A DNA stretch of 49,891 bases from Chitinophaga pinensis (GTDB lineage: Bacteria > Bacteroidota > Bacteroidia > Flavobacteriales > Flavobacteriaceae), in the NCBI GenBank assembly GCA_945873505.1, contig CAMCDQ010000011.1, positions 1-49,891 of the forward strand, given 5' to 3'. This document shows, in pieces, positions 33,491 to 42,464 of the stretch. Position numbers and translations under genes: made by a program. Below the pieces are notes generated by a model. It searched no databases, was not told where the DNA came from, and worked only from the letters and a program-made list of their open reading frames with translations. Position 1 is the stretch's first letter. Each line of letters starts with the position of its first letter.

Positions 33491-34861
33491 TTAAGAAAGT
33501 GCTGCTTTCAATCCTTCAAAATCCAACGTAACTTGTTCGCCTGAAATTAGGTTTTTCAATGCAAATTTATCTTCGCTCATTTCTGTTTCACCAACTATAA
33601 TTGCAAATGGAATGGCTCGTTTATCAGCGTGCATAAACTGTTTTCCCACTTTTACAGCATCAGGATACAACTCTACTTTTACACCGAAACTTCGCAATTC
33701 TTTTATCGCTTTCATAGCATAAAAAGCTTCTTTTTCTCCGTAATTAATGAACAATGCTTTTGTAGTAGAAGTCACAGTTACAGGGAACAAATCCAATTCT
33801 TCAACAACCAAATATATTCGATCCAATCCAAAAGAAATTCCCACGCCGCTCATGTCTTTCAAACCAAAAATCCCTGTCAAATCATCGTATCTACCTCCAC
33901 CACCGATAGAACCCATCGCAACGGCTTTTGGTGGTGCAACTTCAAAAATAGCGCCCGTATAATAATTCAAACCGCGAGCCAGCGTAACATCTAAATCTAA
34001 AATTGCAGTGGTTAAACCTAATTTAGAAATGGTATCGCAAATAAATTGCAACTCCTCTACCCCTTTCATTCCTTCATTTGAAGACGTTAAAAGTTGTGCT
34101 AATTTTTCTATTTTCTCCGAAATAGTTCCCGTGAAATTAAATAAAGGTTGCACTTTTTGGATTGCTTCCGCTGAAATTCCTTTTTCAAGCATTTCAGTTT
34201 TTACGACGTCTTCACCTATTTTATCTAATTTGTCTAGGGCAACAGTAAAATCGATTAATTTATCAGAAGCTCCAATAACTTCGGCTATTCCAGATAATAT
34301 TTTTCTATTGTTTATTTTAATGGTAACTCCTTTTAATCCTAAATCGGTAAAAACAGCATCATATAATTGTATCAATTCTACTTCTTGCCACAAGGATTTT
34401 GAACCAACAACATCGGCATCACATTGAAAAAATTCTCTGAAACGCCCTTTTTGCGGACGATCAGCTCTCCAAACCGGTTGGATTTGGTATCTTTTAAATG
34501 GAAATTCAATATCGTTTTGGTGTTGCACCACGAATCTTGCAAAGGGAACCGTTAAATCATAACGAAGTGCTTTCTCAGAAATACTTGAAGTTAATTTGTT
34601 ACTTTCTTTATTTTGCAATGCTTTTTCATCGGCTTTAGCCAAATAATCACCCGAATTCAAAATATTAAATATCAAACGGTCGCCTTCTTCCCCATATTTT
34701 CCCATTAGGGTTTCCGAATTTTCAAAAGACGGCGTTTCAATTGGTTGAAAACCGTATTTTTCAAAATTGTTTTTTATAATCGAAATAATATACTGACGTT
34801 TTGCCACTTCACTTGGTGAAAAGTCGCGCGTGCCTTTAGGAATACTTGGTTTTTGAGCCAT
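33491..34861 (-). CDS. hisS: Histidine--tRNA ligase
   Basis: 456 residues, class II aminoacyl-tRNA synthetase. Motifs: [13 protein letters not shown] start, [11 protein letters not shown], motif 2 [14 protein letters not shown], histidine-specific [28 protein letters not shown], motif 3 [14 protein letters not shown] and a C-terminal anticodon-binding domain ([14 protein letters not shown] region, [19 protein letters not shown]). It charges tRNA-His in the cytosol. Single copy in the window, normal length. The upstream 180 bases contain a small inverted repeat and TTAAATC tandem repeats. Confidence 0.97.
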   Translation of the reverse strand: MAQKPSIPKGTRDFSPSEVAKRQYIISIIKNNFEKYGFQPIETPSFENSETLMGKYGEEGDRLIFNILNSGDYLAKADEKALQNKESNKLTSSISEKALRYDLTVPFARFVVQHQNDIEFPFKRYQIQPVWRADRPQKGRFREFFQCDADVVGSKSLWQEVELIQLYDAVFTDLGLKGVTIKINNRKILSGIAEVIGASDKLIDFTVALDKLDKIGEDVVKTEMLEKGISAEAIQKVQPLFNFTGTISEKIEKLAQLLTSSNEGMKGVEELQFICDTISKLGLTTAILDLDVTLARGLNYYTGAIFEVAPPKAVAMGSIGGGGRYDDLTGIFGLKDMSGVGISFGLDRIYLVVEELDLFPVTVTSTTKALFINYGEKEAFYAMKAIKELRSFGVKVELYPDAVKVGKQFMHADKRAIPFAIIVGETEMSEDKFALKNLISGEQVTLDFEGLKAALS

Positions 34862-34884
34862 TTTGATTGTAAATTTTAATTATG

Positions 34885-34911
34885 GATTTTAGATTTATAC
34901 AGTCTAAAATC
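34885..34911. repeat. Short inverted repeat and TTAAATC tandem repeats upstream of hisS
   Basis: GATTTTAGA and TCTAAAATC form nine-base arms around a nine-base loop. About 20 bases on (34930-34950) the heptamer TTAAATC is repeated. No poly-T tail is next to the stem, so it is not an obvious terminator. It could be a leader structure of hisS or of no function. Confidence 0.5.
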
Positions 34912-35007
34912 TAATTTCGTTGAGAAAAATTAAATCTTAAATCTTAAATTCCCCTATGCAAATATCTTATTTTTATACTAAATAATCCACCTTATAAAGT
35001 AAACTTG

Positions 35008-35030
35008 TTACAAAAATCGTATTTTCGTAA
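35008..35030. promoter_or_regulatory. 23-base near-perfect palindrome before the ABC permease gene
   Basis: TTACAAAAAT-CGT-ATTTTCGTAA: ten-base arms with a single mismatch around CGT, ending 10 bases before ATG 35041. The right arm overlaps a TATTTTCG box resembling the -7 consensus. It looks like a repressor operator or a short hairpin covering the ribosome entry site. Confidence 0.5.
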
Positions 35031-35040
35031 CAAATTAGAA

Positions 35041-36294
35041 ATGATGTTTAAATTAACGAAAGAAAATATCCGAATTGCACTGGGTTCTATCCGCACACAA
35101 TTGTTGAGAACCATTCTAACTATATTGATTATTGCCATTGGAATTACCGCATTGGTATGTATTTTGACTGTAGTTTCAGCATTAAAAAACACCTTGTCGT
35201 CTAATTTTGCTTCCATGGGTTCCAATACTTTTAACATAAATCAGTATGAAACGAGCATTCGAAGACGAAGTGGTGGTGTGAATATTAGCGAAACTAAAAC
35301 AAACTCAATAATTTCTTACCCTGAAGCCAAAGCTTTCAAAGAATCCTACAAATATCCGTTTACAGAAACTTCCGTCTCCTTTACGGCGACTTCAAAAGCA
35401 GAAGTAAAATTTGAATCCCAAAAAACAGATCCAGAAATTTCTGTTTTGGGAGTTGACGAACATTTTCTAGGAAATTCTGGTTTGGAAACTACTTTAGGAA
35501 GAAACTTCACTGGATTTGACATTGATAATAATGCTTATGTATGCGTTGTAGGTTCCGATTTTGAAAAAGGATTGTTGAAAGATGTGAATCCAATAGATAA
35601 AATCATTTCAATTCGAGGGGCAAAATTCAAAGTAATTGGAGTATTAAAAGAAAAAGGATCGACTTTTGGAAACAGCCAAGATTTGCGCGTTTTAATTCCA
35701 ATTCAAGTGGCACGCTCTTTATTTACAGCACCAAATATCAATTATACGATGAGTGTTATGGTGGCAAAAGAGGCGTTATTAGAAGAAGCCGTTGACAATG
35801 CCAACAATATAATGCGACGGGTTCGGAAGTTAAATCCTGTTCAAGAAAATAATTTTGGAGTTTCAAGAAGTGATGATTTAATAAATAGGATTTCAGAAAT
35901 GACCGATGTTTTGAGTGCTTCAGCTTGGATAATAGGGATTATTACCATCTTTGGTTCTTCGATTGCTTTGATGAATATAATGTTGGTTTCCGTTACCGAA
36001 AGAACCCGCGAAATTGGCGTTCGAAAAGCATTGGGCGCCAAAAGAAGTACCATTGCATTTCAGTTTTTTATTGAAACTTTAATCATCGGACAATTGGGCG
36101 GATTAGTAGGAATTGTTTTTGGAATAGTAATAGGATATGGAATTTCAACCGCCATCGATTTCAGTTTTGTAATTCCGTGGAGTGCCGTAATTGCAGCCGT
36201 TATAACCACTTTTATAGTTGCTGTTGTTTCGGGTTCTTACCCAGCTTTGAAAGCCTCAAAATTAGATCCAATTGAAGCTTTACGTTACGAATAG
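35041..36294 (+). CDS. MacB/FtsX-type ABC transporter permease
   Basis: 417 residues from ATG 35041 (ATG 35044 equally likely). One membrane helix near the N-terminus (TILTILIIAIGITALVCIL) is followed by a MacB_PCD-type periplasmic domain of about 220 residues (NTFNINQYE, VLGVDEHFL, GRNFTGFD, VVGSDFEKGLL, KVIGVLKEKGSTFG) and an FtsX domain with three helices (IIGIITIFGSSIALMNIMLV, IETLIIGQLGGLVGIVFGIV, AVIAAVITTFIVAVVSG). The conserved TREIGVRKALGAKRSTI coupling region and the PALKASKLDPIEALRYE ending are intact. These permeases pair with a MacB-type ATPase and often an outer-membrane efflux system; neither is next to it here. Substrate unknown. Its stop directly abuts the convergent prmC stop. 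Confidence 0.92.
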   Translation: MMFKLTKENIRIALGSIRTQLLRTILTILIIAIGITALVCILTVVSALKNTLSSNFASMGSNTFNINQYETSIRRRSGGVNISETKTNSIISYPEAKAFKESYKYPFTETSVSFTATSKAEVKFESQKTDPEISVLGVDEHFLGNSGLETTLGRNFTGFDIDNNAYVCVVGSDFEKGLLKDVNPIDKIISIRGAKFKVIGVLKEKGSTFGNSQDLRVLIPIQVARSLFTAPNINYTMSVMVAKEALLEEAVDNANNIMRRVRKLNPVQENNFGVSRSDDLINRISEMTDVLSASAWIIGIITIFGSSIALMNIMLVSVTERTREIGVRKALGAKRSTIAFQFFIETLIIGQLGGLVGIVFGIVIGYGISTAIDFSFVIPWSAVIAAVITTFIVAVVSGSYPALKASKLDPIEALRYE

Positions 36295-37149
36295 TTAGAA
36301 ATTACAAGCAATCATTCTATCATTTCCATAAATATCTTTGCGAAGTTCACTATTTTTGAAATGCATTTTTTCTAACAGTTCGACCGTTTCTTTTCCAAGA
36401 TATTGATTAATTTCAAAAAATAATTTTCCTTCTGCAGATAGATTTTTGGTTGCCAATTCAGCGATTTTTCTGTAAAAAATTAAAGCATCATCATCAGCTA
36501 CAAATAACGCCAAATGAGGTTCGTTTGCCAAAACATTCCTTTTTATTTCGTCTTTTTCCAAATTACGAACATACGGAGGGTTTGAAACAATAATGTCAAA
36601 TTGTTGCTCTAAATCATTGGTTTCCAAAATATTTCTTTGAATAAAAGCAATAGCAACTTTATTTAAATCTGCATTTTCTTTGGCTACAGCCAATGCTTTA
36701 TCGGAAATATCAATTGCAGAAACTTCGGCATTAGGAATGTTTTTTGCCAATGAAATCGCGATGCATCCGCTTCCTGTTCCAATATCCAAAATCTTTGTGT
36801 TTTTAAATTTTGGCATATTTACAGCAGAAGAAATAATCCATTCCACTAATTCTTCGGTTTCAGGTCTTGGAATTAATACGTTTTCATTGACATTAAATTC
36901 TAAACCGTAAAAATGGGTTGTACCTAATATATATTGTATCGGAATTTCAAGTTTTAGTTTATATAAGATTTCATTCCAAATTAGAATTTCATCTACAGAA
37001 AAATGCAAATCAATAATCAACGCCAAATCAATTCTTCTTAATTGGCGTTGGTTTTCAAGAATCAAATAGAAGAAACTTTCGGCTTCCATTTCATCATAAA
37101 AAGGCAATAATTCTGCTATAAATTTGGTTTTATATTCTTTTATTTTCAT
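36295..37149 (-). CDS. prmC: Peptide chain release factor N5-glutamine methyltransferase
   Basis: 284 residues: an N-terminal helical release-factor-binding domain, then a SAM-binding Rossmann fold. Motifs: VLIPRPETEELVEW, ILDIGTGSGCIAISLAK (SAM binding) and the signature IVSNPPYVRNLEKDEI with catalytic NPPY, followed by NEPHLALFV. The enzyme methylates the GGQ glutamine of RF1 and RF2 and so promotes translation termination. It ends on the base next to the ABC permease stop and follows the GNAT gene by 6 bases on the minus strand, so prmC and the GNAT gene are an operon. Confidence 0.96.
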   Translation of the reverse strand: MKIKEYKTKFIAELLPFYDEMEAESFFYLILENQRQLRRIDLALIIDLHFSVDEILIWNEILYKLKLEIPIQYILGTTHFYGLEFNVNENVLIPRPETEELVEWIISSAVNMPKFKNTKILDIGTGSGCIAISLAKNIPNAEVSAIDISDKALAVAKENADLNKVAIAFIQRNILETNDLEQQFDIIVSNPPYVRNLEKDEIKRNVLANEPHLALFVADDDALIFYRKIAELATKNLSAEGKLFFEINQYLGKETVELLEKMHFKNSELRKDIYGNDRMIACNF

Positions 37150-37155
37150 AACTAT

Positions 37156-37641
37156 TTATAGCTTTTTAAGCATCCAAACTTCACAAGAATTGTGACCTGT
37201 ATTTCCCATTTGTTTATCCAAATTGTAAAACCCTACTTTTTTGTATAATTTCATAGCATCTTCCATATACGTCATGGTTTCGATGTAGCAGCTTTCAAAG
37301 CCAAATTCCGTTGCTTTTTCAAGGCAATTATCAATTAGTTTTTTTCCTAAACCAAGTCCACGAGCTTCTGGAAGAAAATACATTTTTTGAAGTTCACAGA
37401 TGTTTTCATCCGAATTATCCAATTGCTTAATGCCAGCCCCACCAATAATTTTACCATTATTTTCGACCACAAAATAAATTGCATTTGGAACAGCATAAAC
37501 TTCAAATAACGAATCTAAATACGGATCTGCATAAGCAGTACCAACTTTTGGCGCGCCCATTTCCATTAAAACATTTCTTACAATAGCGGCAATTACAGGG
37601 TTATCCTTCTTTTGTATTTCTCTTATTATGAAGCTTTTCAT
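37156..37641 (-). CDS. GNAT family N-acetyltransferase
   Basis: 161 residues from ATG 37641 (MKSFIIREIQKKDN, a typical GNAT start); the frame is open upstream but would overlap the divergent ribD. The acetyl-CoA loop is visible in LPEARGLGLGKKLIDNCLEK, preceded by NGKIIGGAGIKQL and followed by YIETMTYMEDAMKLYKKVGF. The acceptor cannot be predicted. It is divergent from ribD with only 28 bases between the starts and is followed by prmC. Confidence 0.88.
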   Translation of the reverse strand: MKSFIIREIQKKDNPVIAAIVRNVLMEMGAPKVGTAYADPYLDSLFEVYAVPNAIYFVVENNGKIIGGAGIKQLDNSDENICELQKMYFLPEARGLGLGKKLIDNCLEKATEFGFESCYIETMTYMEDAMKLYKKVGFYNLDKQMGNTGHNSCEVWMLKKL

Positions 37642-37657
37642 ATTACTTTTAAAATCG

Positions 37658-37665
37658 TATTTTTG
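37658..37665 (+). promoter_or_regulatory. -7 promoter box TATTTTTG immediately before ribD
   Basis: TATTTTTG fits TAnnTTTG and ends only 4 bases before the proposed GTG start of ribD. The transcript would begin at or within a few bases of the start codon, i.e. be nearly leaderless. No good -33 TTTG is seen, which lowers confidence. Confidence 0.35.
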
Positions 37666-37669
37666 TGGC

Positions 37670-38713
37670 GTGAAGGTACAAGAAAAATATATAAAACGAT
37701 GCATCGAATTAGCCAAAAATGGTTTAGGAACAACCTATCCAAATCCGCTTGTGGGTTGTGTTATTGTATATGAAAATGAAATTATTGGCGAAGGCTGGCA
37801 CAAAAAATCTGGCGAAGCTCACGCTGAAGTAGTTGCGATAAATTCTGTGAAAAATAAAGATTTATTGAAAAATGCTACCATTTATGTAAGTTTAGAGCCG
37901 TGTAGTCATTTTGGAAAAACACCTCCTTGCGCTGATTTAATTGTAAAATATAAAATACCAAATGTAGTAATTGGAACTATTGATCCAAATAGCAAAGTGG
38001 CAGGAAATGGAGTTAAAAAATTACTTGAAGCAGGTATAAATGTAACCGTGGGAATTCTTGAAGTTGAATGCAATGAGTTGAACAAACGGTTTTTTACTTT
38101 TCATCAAAAAAAGCGTCCGTTTATAATTTTAAAATGGGCTGAAAGTAGCGATGGATTTATAAGTCCCAAAGTTAAATTAGAACAAAAACCTTTTTGGATT
38201 ACGAATGAATTTTCACGTCAATTGACTCACAAATGGAGAAGTGAAGAACAAGCAATTCTTGTGGGAACGCAAACCGTTATTGACGACAACCCAACTTTAA
38301 CCGTTCGGGATTGGGTTGGTAAAAATCCTATTCGAATTGTTGTAGATAGAAGTAATAAAATATCAAAAGAAAGTCATGTATTTGATAATCAAGCGCAAAC
38401 AATTGTATTTTCAAGTTTAGGAATTCAATCTGAGGTAGCGCATTTAAAATATTTAAAAATTGATTTTAATAAAAAAAGTACTGAGCAAATCGTCGCTTTT
38501 TTATATGAAAATCAAATTCAATCGGTAATTATTGAAGGCGGAAGACATACCATTCAATCCTTTATAGATGCCAATCTTTGGGATGAAGCAAGGGTTTTTC
38601 AAGGAGCTGTTTATTTAGAAAATGGAACAAAAGCCCCAATTCTAAATGTGAAAAGTTGTACAAAAAAAAGTATCCAAAACGATACACTTTTAATCTTTCG
38701 AAACTATGATTGA
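37670..38713 (+). CDS. ribD: Bifunctional riboflavin deaminase/reductase RibD
   Basis: 347 residues from GTG 37670, chosen because the family start (KVQEKYIKRCIELAKNG) begins there; an ATG at 37628 is in frame but would add 14 residues overlapping the divergent gene. The deaminase domain has the zinc motifs SGEAHAEVVAI and SLEPCSHFGKTPPCADL. The reductase domain starts at RPFIILKWAESSDGFIS and contains WRSEEQAILVGTQTVIDDNP and VIIEGGRHTIQSFI. It carries out the second and third steps of riboflavin synthesis in the cytosol. It overlaps the HAD phosphatase gene by 8 bases; such a HAD enzyme could supply the missing dephosphorylation step, though this is inference. Confidence 0.95.
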   Translation: MKVQEKYIKRCIELAKNGLGTTYPNPLVGCVIVYENEIIGEGWHKKSGEAHAEVVAINSVKNKDLLKNATIYVSLEPCSHFGKTPPCADLIVKYKIPNVVIGTIDPNSKVAGNGVKKLLEAGINVTVGILEVECNELNKRFFTFHQKKRPFIILKWAESSDGFISPKVKLEQKPFWITNEFSRQLTHKWRSEEQAILVGTQTVIDDNPTLTVRDWVGKNPIRIVVDRSNKISKESHVFDNQAQTIVFSSLGIQSEVAHLKYLKIDFNKKSTEQIVAFLYENQIQSVIIEGGRHTIQSFIDANLWDEARVFQGAVYLENGTKAPILNVKSCTKKSIQNDTLLIFRNYD

Positions 38714-39308
38714 AACTATCATTTTTGATTTTGGAGATATTTTTATCAACCTTGATAAAAACGCAACTCCTTTGGCCTTGAAAAAATTGGGATTAAAAGA
38801 ATGGAATTCAAATTTAGACGCTTTAAATTTAGACTTTGAAAAAGGGAAGATTTCAGAAACGGAATTCATGATTGGATTTCAAAACTACATTTCAAACGCA
38901 ACAATTAATCAAATTCGAGAAGCTTGGAATGCTATTTTATTAGACTTTCCTTTGTATCGATTAGAATTTTTACAAATGCTTTCGCAAAAATACCGTCTTT
39001 TTTTATTGAGCAATACCGATTCCATTCATATAGAACAATTCCAACACAAAGCAGGGATTCCATTTTACAGAGACTTTTACCAATGTTTTGAAAAAGTGTA
39101 TTTTTCATTTGAATTAGGGATGAGAAAACCAGATTCAGCCATTTTTGAATTTGTAATCAAAGAACATAATTTGTTTCCCAAAAACACATTGTTTGTAGAT
39201 GATAATCTTCAAAACATTGAAAGCGCTGAAAAATTAGGGCTTCAAGTTTGGCATTTACAAAAAGGGGAAGAAGACGTTATTGATTTATTTGCCAATAAAA
39301 TAATTTAG
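38706..39308 (+). CDS. HAD-superfamily hydrolase (subfamily IA)
   Basis: 200 residues. HAD motifs: motif I IIFDFGDIFINLD with the Asp nucleophile; motif II LLSNTDS; motif III region GMRKPDSAIFEF with Lys; and motif IV LFVDDNLQNIESAEKLG. The helical cap lies between motifs I and II. Family members dephosphorylate small phosphorylated metabolites. It overlaps the end of ribD by 8 bases, so the two are translationally coupled. A role as the phosphatase acting between RibD and the lumazine synthase step is attractive but unproven. A TTG-started gene follows 7 bases later. Confidence 0.9.
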   Translation: MIETIIFDFGDIFINLDKNATPLALKKLGLKEWNSNLDALNLDFEKGKISETEFMIGFQNYISNATINQIREAWNAILLDFPLYRLEFLQMLSQKYRLFLLSNTDSIHIEQFQHKAGIPFYRDFYQCFEKVYFSFELGMRKPDSAIFEFVIKEHNLFPKNTLFVDDNLQNIESAEKLGLQVWHLQKGEEDVIDLFANKII

Positions 39309-39315
39309 ACTGCAA

Positions 39316-39924
39316 TTGGAATTAAAAGACACGTATAAAACCATTGAAAATCCTTCTGATGAAGTTTTATTCAAAGAAAAAAGCAGTAAATTTTTCGGAT
39401 ATGCCTATCCGGTAAGTTCCCAAGAAGAAATAAAAATGCATTTAGAGCATTTGAAAAAACAGCATTTTGGGGCTATTCATTTTTGTTATGCGTATCAAAT
39501 TGGCACAGAAAAAATAGAATTTAGAGCGAATGACGATGGCGAACCTAGCAATAGTGCAGGAATACCAATTTACGGACAAATTCAATCTTTTGAACTTACG
39601 AATATCTTAATCGTTGTTGTTCGCTTTTTTGGAGGAACAAAATTAGGCGTTGGAGGTTTAATATCTGCTTATAAAACAACGGCACAAATGGCTTTAGAAG
39701 CATCGTCAATAATTGAAAAAACAATTGATGTTGGTTTCAAAATTACTTTTGATTATAAAAACATAAACAAAGTAATGCGAATTATTAAAGAAAAAAAGCT
39801 GAAAGTACTATCTCAAAACATGGAAATGAATTGTGAAATTCAAATTACCACTCGCAAAAGAAATGTAGAAGAAATATCCAAAATTTTTAAAACTATTTTT
39901 GAAGTTACCCTTACAAAATTATGA
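39316..39924 (+). CDS. YigZ/IMPACT family protein
   Basis: 202 residues from TTG 39316; no ATG is near, and the family start (ELKDTYKTIENPS) begins right there. The UPF0029/IMPACT domain is clear: KEKSSKFFGYAYPV, HFCYAYQIG, ANDDGEPSNSAGIPI and VVRFFGGTKLGVGGLI. The C-terminal DUF1949 ferredoxin-like domain follows (DYKNINKVMRIIKEKKLKVL). The bacterial role is unclear; a link to translation or ribosome-bound factors has been proposed for the family. It is the third gene of ribD-HAD-yigZ, 7 bases after the HAD stop. Rare start codon. Confidence 0.93.
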   Translation: MELKDTYKTIENPSDEVLFKEKSSKFFGYAYPVSSQEEIKMHLEHLKKQHFGAIHFCYAYQIGTEKIEFRANDDGEPSNSAGIPIYGQIQSFELTNILIVVVRFFGGTKLGVGGLISAYKTTAQMALEASSIIEKTIDVGFKITFDYKNINKVMRIIKEKKLKVLSQNMEMNCEIQITTRKRNVEEISKIFKTIFEVTLTKL

Positions 39925-39944
39925 TTTTGTTGTGAATTGTTTGC

Positions 39945-40340
39945 CTATCCTAAAATTTCTTTAATATAATGAGGGGGTTGTATAGTTTTACCGGTTAATA
40001 AGTCTACAAAAACCAAGATAAAATGGGCAGTTGTTAACAATTCGTTTTTCTCATTATGAATTTCGCAATCAAATTCTACTTTTACTGAAGTTTGGCTTTT
40101 AAAAGTTGTAGTAACTGTTAATAATTCATCGTAACGGGCAGGTTTTTTATAATTGAGAGTCATAGAAACAATAGGAAGCGCCACCCCGCTTTCTTCCATA
40201 ATTTTGTAAGAAACTCCTTTGTTTCTTAGCCATTCCACTCTTCCAATTTCAAAATAGGGAATGTAATTACCATGATAAACGACTCCCATTTGGTCTGTTT
40301 CTGAATATCGAACGCGAACTTGAATTTGATGTTTATGCAT
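39945..40340 (-). CDS. Acyl-CoA thioesterase, YbgC/4-hydroxybenzoyl-CoA family
   Basis: 131 residues, a single hotdog fold. The active-site signature YSETDQMGVVYHGNYIPYFE contains the catalytic Asp and the following HGNY helix start. The C-terminal half has AHFILVFVDLLTGKTI. The family hydrolyses short or aromatic acyl-CoA in the cytosol; the substrate is not predictable. It is convergent with the yigZ-like gene (20 bases) and divergent from dnaA (182 bases). Confidence 0.93.
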   Translation of the reverse strand: MHKHQIQVRVRYSETDQMGVVYHGNYIPYFEIGRVEWLRNKGVSYKIMEESGVALPIVSMTLNYKKPARYDELLTVTTTFKSQTSVKVEFDCEIHNEKNELLTTAHFILVFVDLLTGKTIQPPHYIKEILG

Positions 40341-40522
40341 TATATTTATTTATTTATATTTTAAAAATTAAGACAATTCCCATACGACAAAAATTTTAAT
40401 AAATTTAATCAAAAATAATTTTTTTTTAACGATTTATTATCACATATTTGTAATCCGAAATAACCAATCCCTTATCGATTTTTTTTGGCAACCATTATTA
40501 AAACTTAAACTTTTCTATTACT

Positions 40523-41950
40523 ATGAGCAAAACTGCGCAATCAGTCTGGGAAAATTGTCTTTTATTTATTAAAGACAATATTCAAGACCAAGCATTTAAA
40601 ACTTGGTTTGAACCAATAAAATCAGTAGAATTAACTGATAATGCTCTGTATATACAAGTTCCAAGTAAATTTTTCTATGAATGGTTAGAAGAACACTATG
40701 TGAAATTATTAAAAGTCGCGTTAACCAAAGAACTTGGGGAAAATGCAAAGTTACTCTATAAAATTAAAATGGAGAACACATATGGCAATAAACAACCCTT
40801 TATGGAACAATTGCCTAGTGCTCACAGAAGCCCAATGAAAACTCAAGAGGTTGACGCACCATTTAAAAATTTAAATCCAGAATTAAAAAACCCATTTATA
40901 ATCCCAGGAATCCGAAATTTAAAAATCGAATCTCAACTAAATGCTAATTACAGCTTCGATAATTTTTTAGAAGGCGATTCTAACGGACTTGCACGATCTG
41001 CTGGAATGGCTGTAGCCAATAAACCTGGAGGAACTTCTTTCAACCCATTATTGATTTTTGGGGGTGTTGGATTAGGAAAAACGCATTTAGCCCACGCTAT
41101 TGGTGTTGAAATTAAAGACAAATATCCAGAAAAAACAGTTTTATATATTTCTGCTGAAATTTTCACGCAACAATATATTGATTCGGTTAAGAAAAACAAT
41201 AGAAATGATTTTATCCATTTCTATCAATTAATAGATGTTTTAATCATTGATGACGTTCAATTTTTATCAGGTAAAACCGGAACTCAAGATGTGTTTTTTC
41301 ATATTTTTAACCACTTACACCAAAATGGAAAACAGGTTATTTTGACATCTGACAAAGCACCCGTTGACATGCAAGATATTGAACAACGTTTATTGTCTCG
41401 TTTTAAATGGGGACTTTCTGCAGAATTGCACCAGCCAGATTACGAAACGAGAATCTCGATATTAAAAAATATTTTATACAGAGATGGAGTTGAAATTCCT
41501 GAGGAAATAATTGAATATGTAGCTAGAAATATCAAATCTAATGTTAGAGAATTAGAAGGTGCAATAATCTCATTAATTGCACAATCGTCATTCAATAAAA
41601 AAGAAGTTACCTTAGATTTAGCCAAAAATGTAGTTGAAAAATTTGTAAAAAATGTAAAACGAGAAGTTTCTATCGATTATATTCAAAAAACAGTTTCAGA
41701 TTATTTTCAGTTGGACTTAGAGATGCTTCAATCTAAAACTAGAAAACGTCATGTTGTTCAAGCAAGACAGTTGGCAATGTTTTTTGCGAAAAAATTTACC
41801 AAAGCTTCCTTAGCCAATATCGGATCTCAAATTGGAGATAGGGACCACGCTACCGTATTACATGCTTGTAAAACAGTTGACAACTTAGTTTCAACAGACA
41901 AACAATTTAAAAAGTACGTAGAAGATATCCACAAAAAATTATCCCTATAA
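40523..41950 (+). CDS. dnaA: Chromosomal replication initiator protein DnaA
   Basis: 475 residues with all four domains. Domain I (SVWENCLLFIKDNIQDQAFK, WFEPI); a variable domain II near residues 90-130; domain III AAA+ with NYSFDNFLEGDSN, Walker A GGVGLGKTHL, Walker B LIIDDVQFLSGK and sensor LLSRFKWGL; domain IV with the DNA-binding signature GDRDHATVLHACKTVD. It opens the replication origin. The LMW phosphatase gene starts on the next base after its stop. The 182 bases upstream are very AT-rich, but I could not find a credible cluster of DnaA boxes, so no origin is called here. Confidence 0.98.
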   Translation: MSKTAQSVWENCLLFIKDNIQDQAFKTWFEPIKSVELTDNALYIQVPSKFFYEWLEEHYVKLLKVALTKELGENAKLLYKIKMENTYGNKQPFMEQLPSAHRSPMKTQEVDAPFKNLNPELKNPFIIPGIRNLKIESQLNANYSFDNFLEGDSNGLARSAGMAVANKPGGTSFNPLLIFGGVGLGKTHLAHAIGVEIKDKYPEKTVLYISAEIFTQQYIDSVKKNNRNDFIHFYQLIDVLIIDDVQFLSGKTGTQDVFFHIFNHLHQNGKQVILTSDKAPVDMQDIEQRLLSRFKWGLSAELHQPDYETRISILKNILYRDGVEIPEEIIEYVARNIKSNVRELEGAIISLIAQSSFNKKEVTLDLAKNVVEKFVKNVKREVSIDYIQKTVSDYFQLDLEMLQSKTRKRHVVQARQLAMFFAKKFTKASLANIGSQIGDRDHATVLHACKTVDNLVSTDKQFKKYVEDIHKKLSL

Positions 41951-42418
41951 ATGCAAACAAAAATCCTAATGGTTTGTTTAGGAAATATTTGTCGGTCGCC
42001 CATTGCAGAAGGTATTTTATTTTCAAAACTTCCAAAAGATAAGTTCCTTGTTGCATCAGCAGGAACAGGAAATTGGCATGTTGGTCAGCAACCTGATTTG
42101 CGTTCAATAGCTGTTTCAAAAAAAAATGGGATTAACATTGAAAATCAAAAATGCCAACAATTCAAAACCTCTGATTTTGACACCTTCGACTATATTTATG
42201 TTATGGATAGCAGCAATTATAACGATGTTATAAAATTGGCGCAAAACGAAAATCAAAAAAAGAAAGTCGCTTTAATTCTAAATGAATTACATCCAGAAGA
42301 AAATAGAAATGTTCCAGACCCTTATTTTGGTTTAGACAATGGCTTTGAGTTAGTATTCAAAATGCTTGATGAAACCTGTGAAATTATTGCTCAACAACTT
42401 ATAAAAAATCATTCCTAA
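41951..42418 (+). CDS. Low-molecular-weight protein-tyrosine phosphatase
   Basis: 155 residues. The N-terminal P-loop CLGNICRSP (Cys9, Arg) is the catalytic signature. The general acid Asp is in VPDPYFG, and the TGNWHVGQQPD and DFDTFDYIYVMD segments are typical. It removes phosphate from tyrosine in cytosolic proteins. The ATG directly follows the dnaA stop codon, so it depends on dnaA transcription. The RsmI-like gene starts 46 bases later. Confidence 0.95.
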   Translation: MQTKILMVCLGNICRSPIAEGILFSKLPKDKFLVASAGTGNWHVGQQPDLRSIAVSKKNGINIENQKCQQFKTSDFDTFDYIYVMDSSNYNDVIKLAQNENQKKKVALILNELHPEENRNVPDPYFGLDNGFELVFKMLDETCEIIAQQLIKNHS

Positions 42419-42464
42419 ATTTCTATTTAAATCCTAATCTATTAACTTTATATCGTATATAAAT

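Noticed and set aside
33629..34427. Several plus-strand frames opposite hisS
   Set aside because: hisS motifs are complete on the minus strand; these frames are antisense artefacts.
34930..34950. TTAAATC tandem repeats as a CRISPR or satellite array
   Set aside because: Fewer than three full seven-base units and no spacers; simple AT-rich sequence.
40341..40522. Possible replication origin upstream of dnaA
   Set aside because: The region is AT-rich, but I find no cluster of TTATCCACA-like boxes; the one TTATCACA-like string is a poor match. GC-skew analysis of the whole chromosome would decide.
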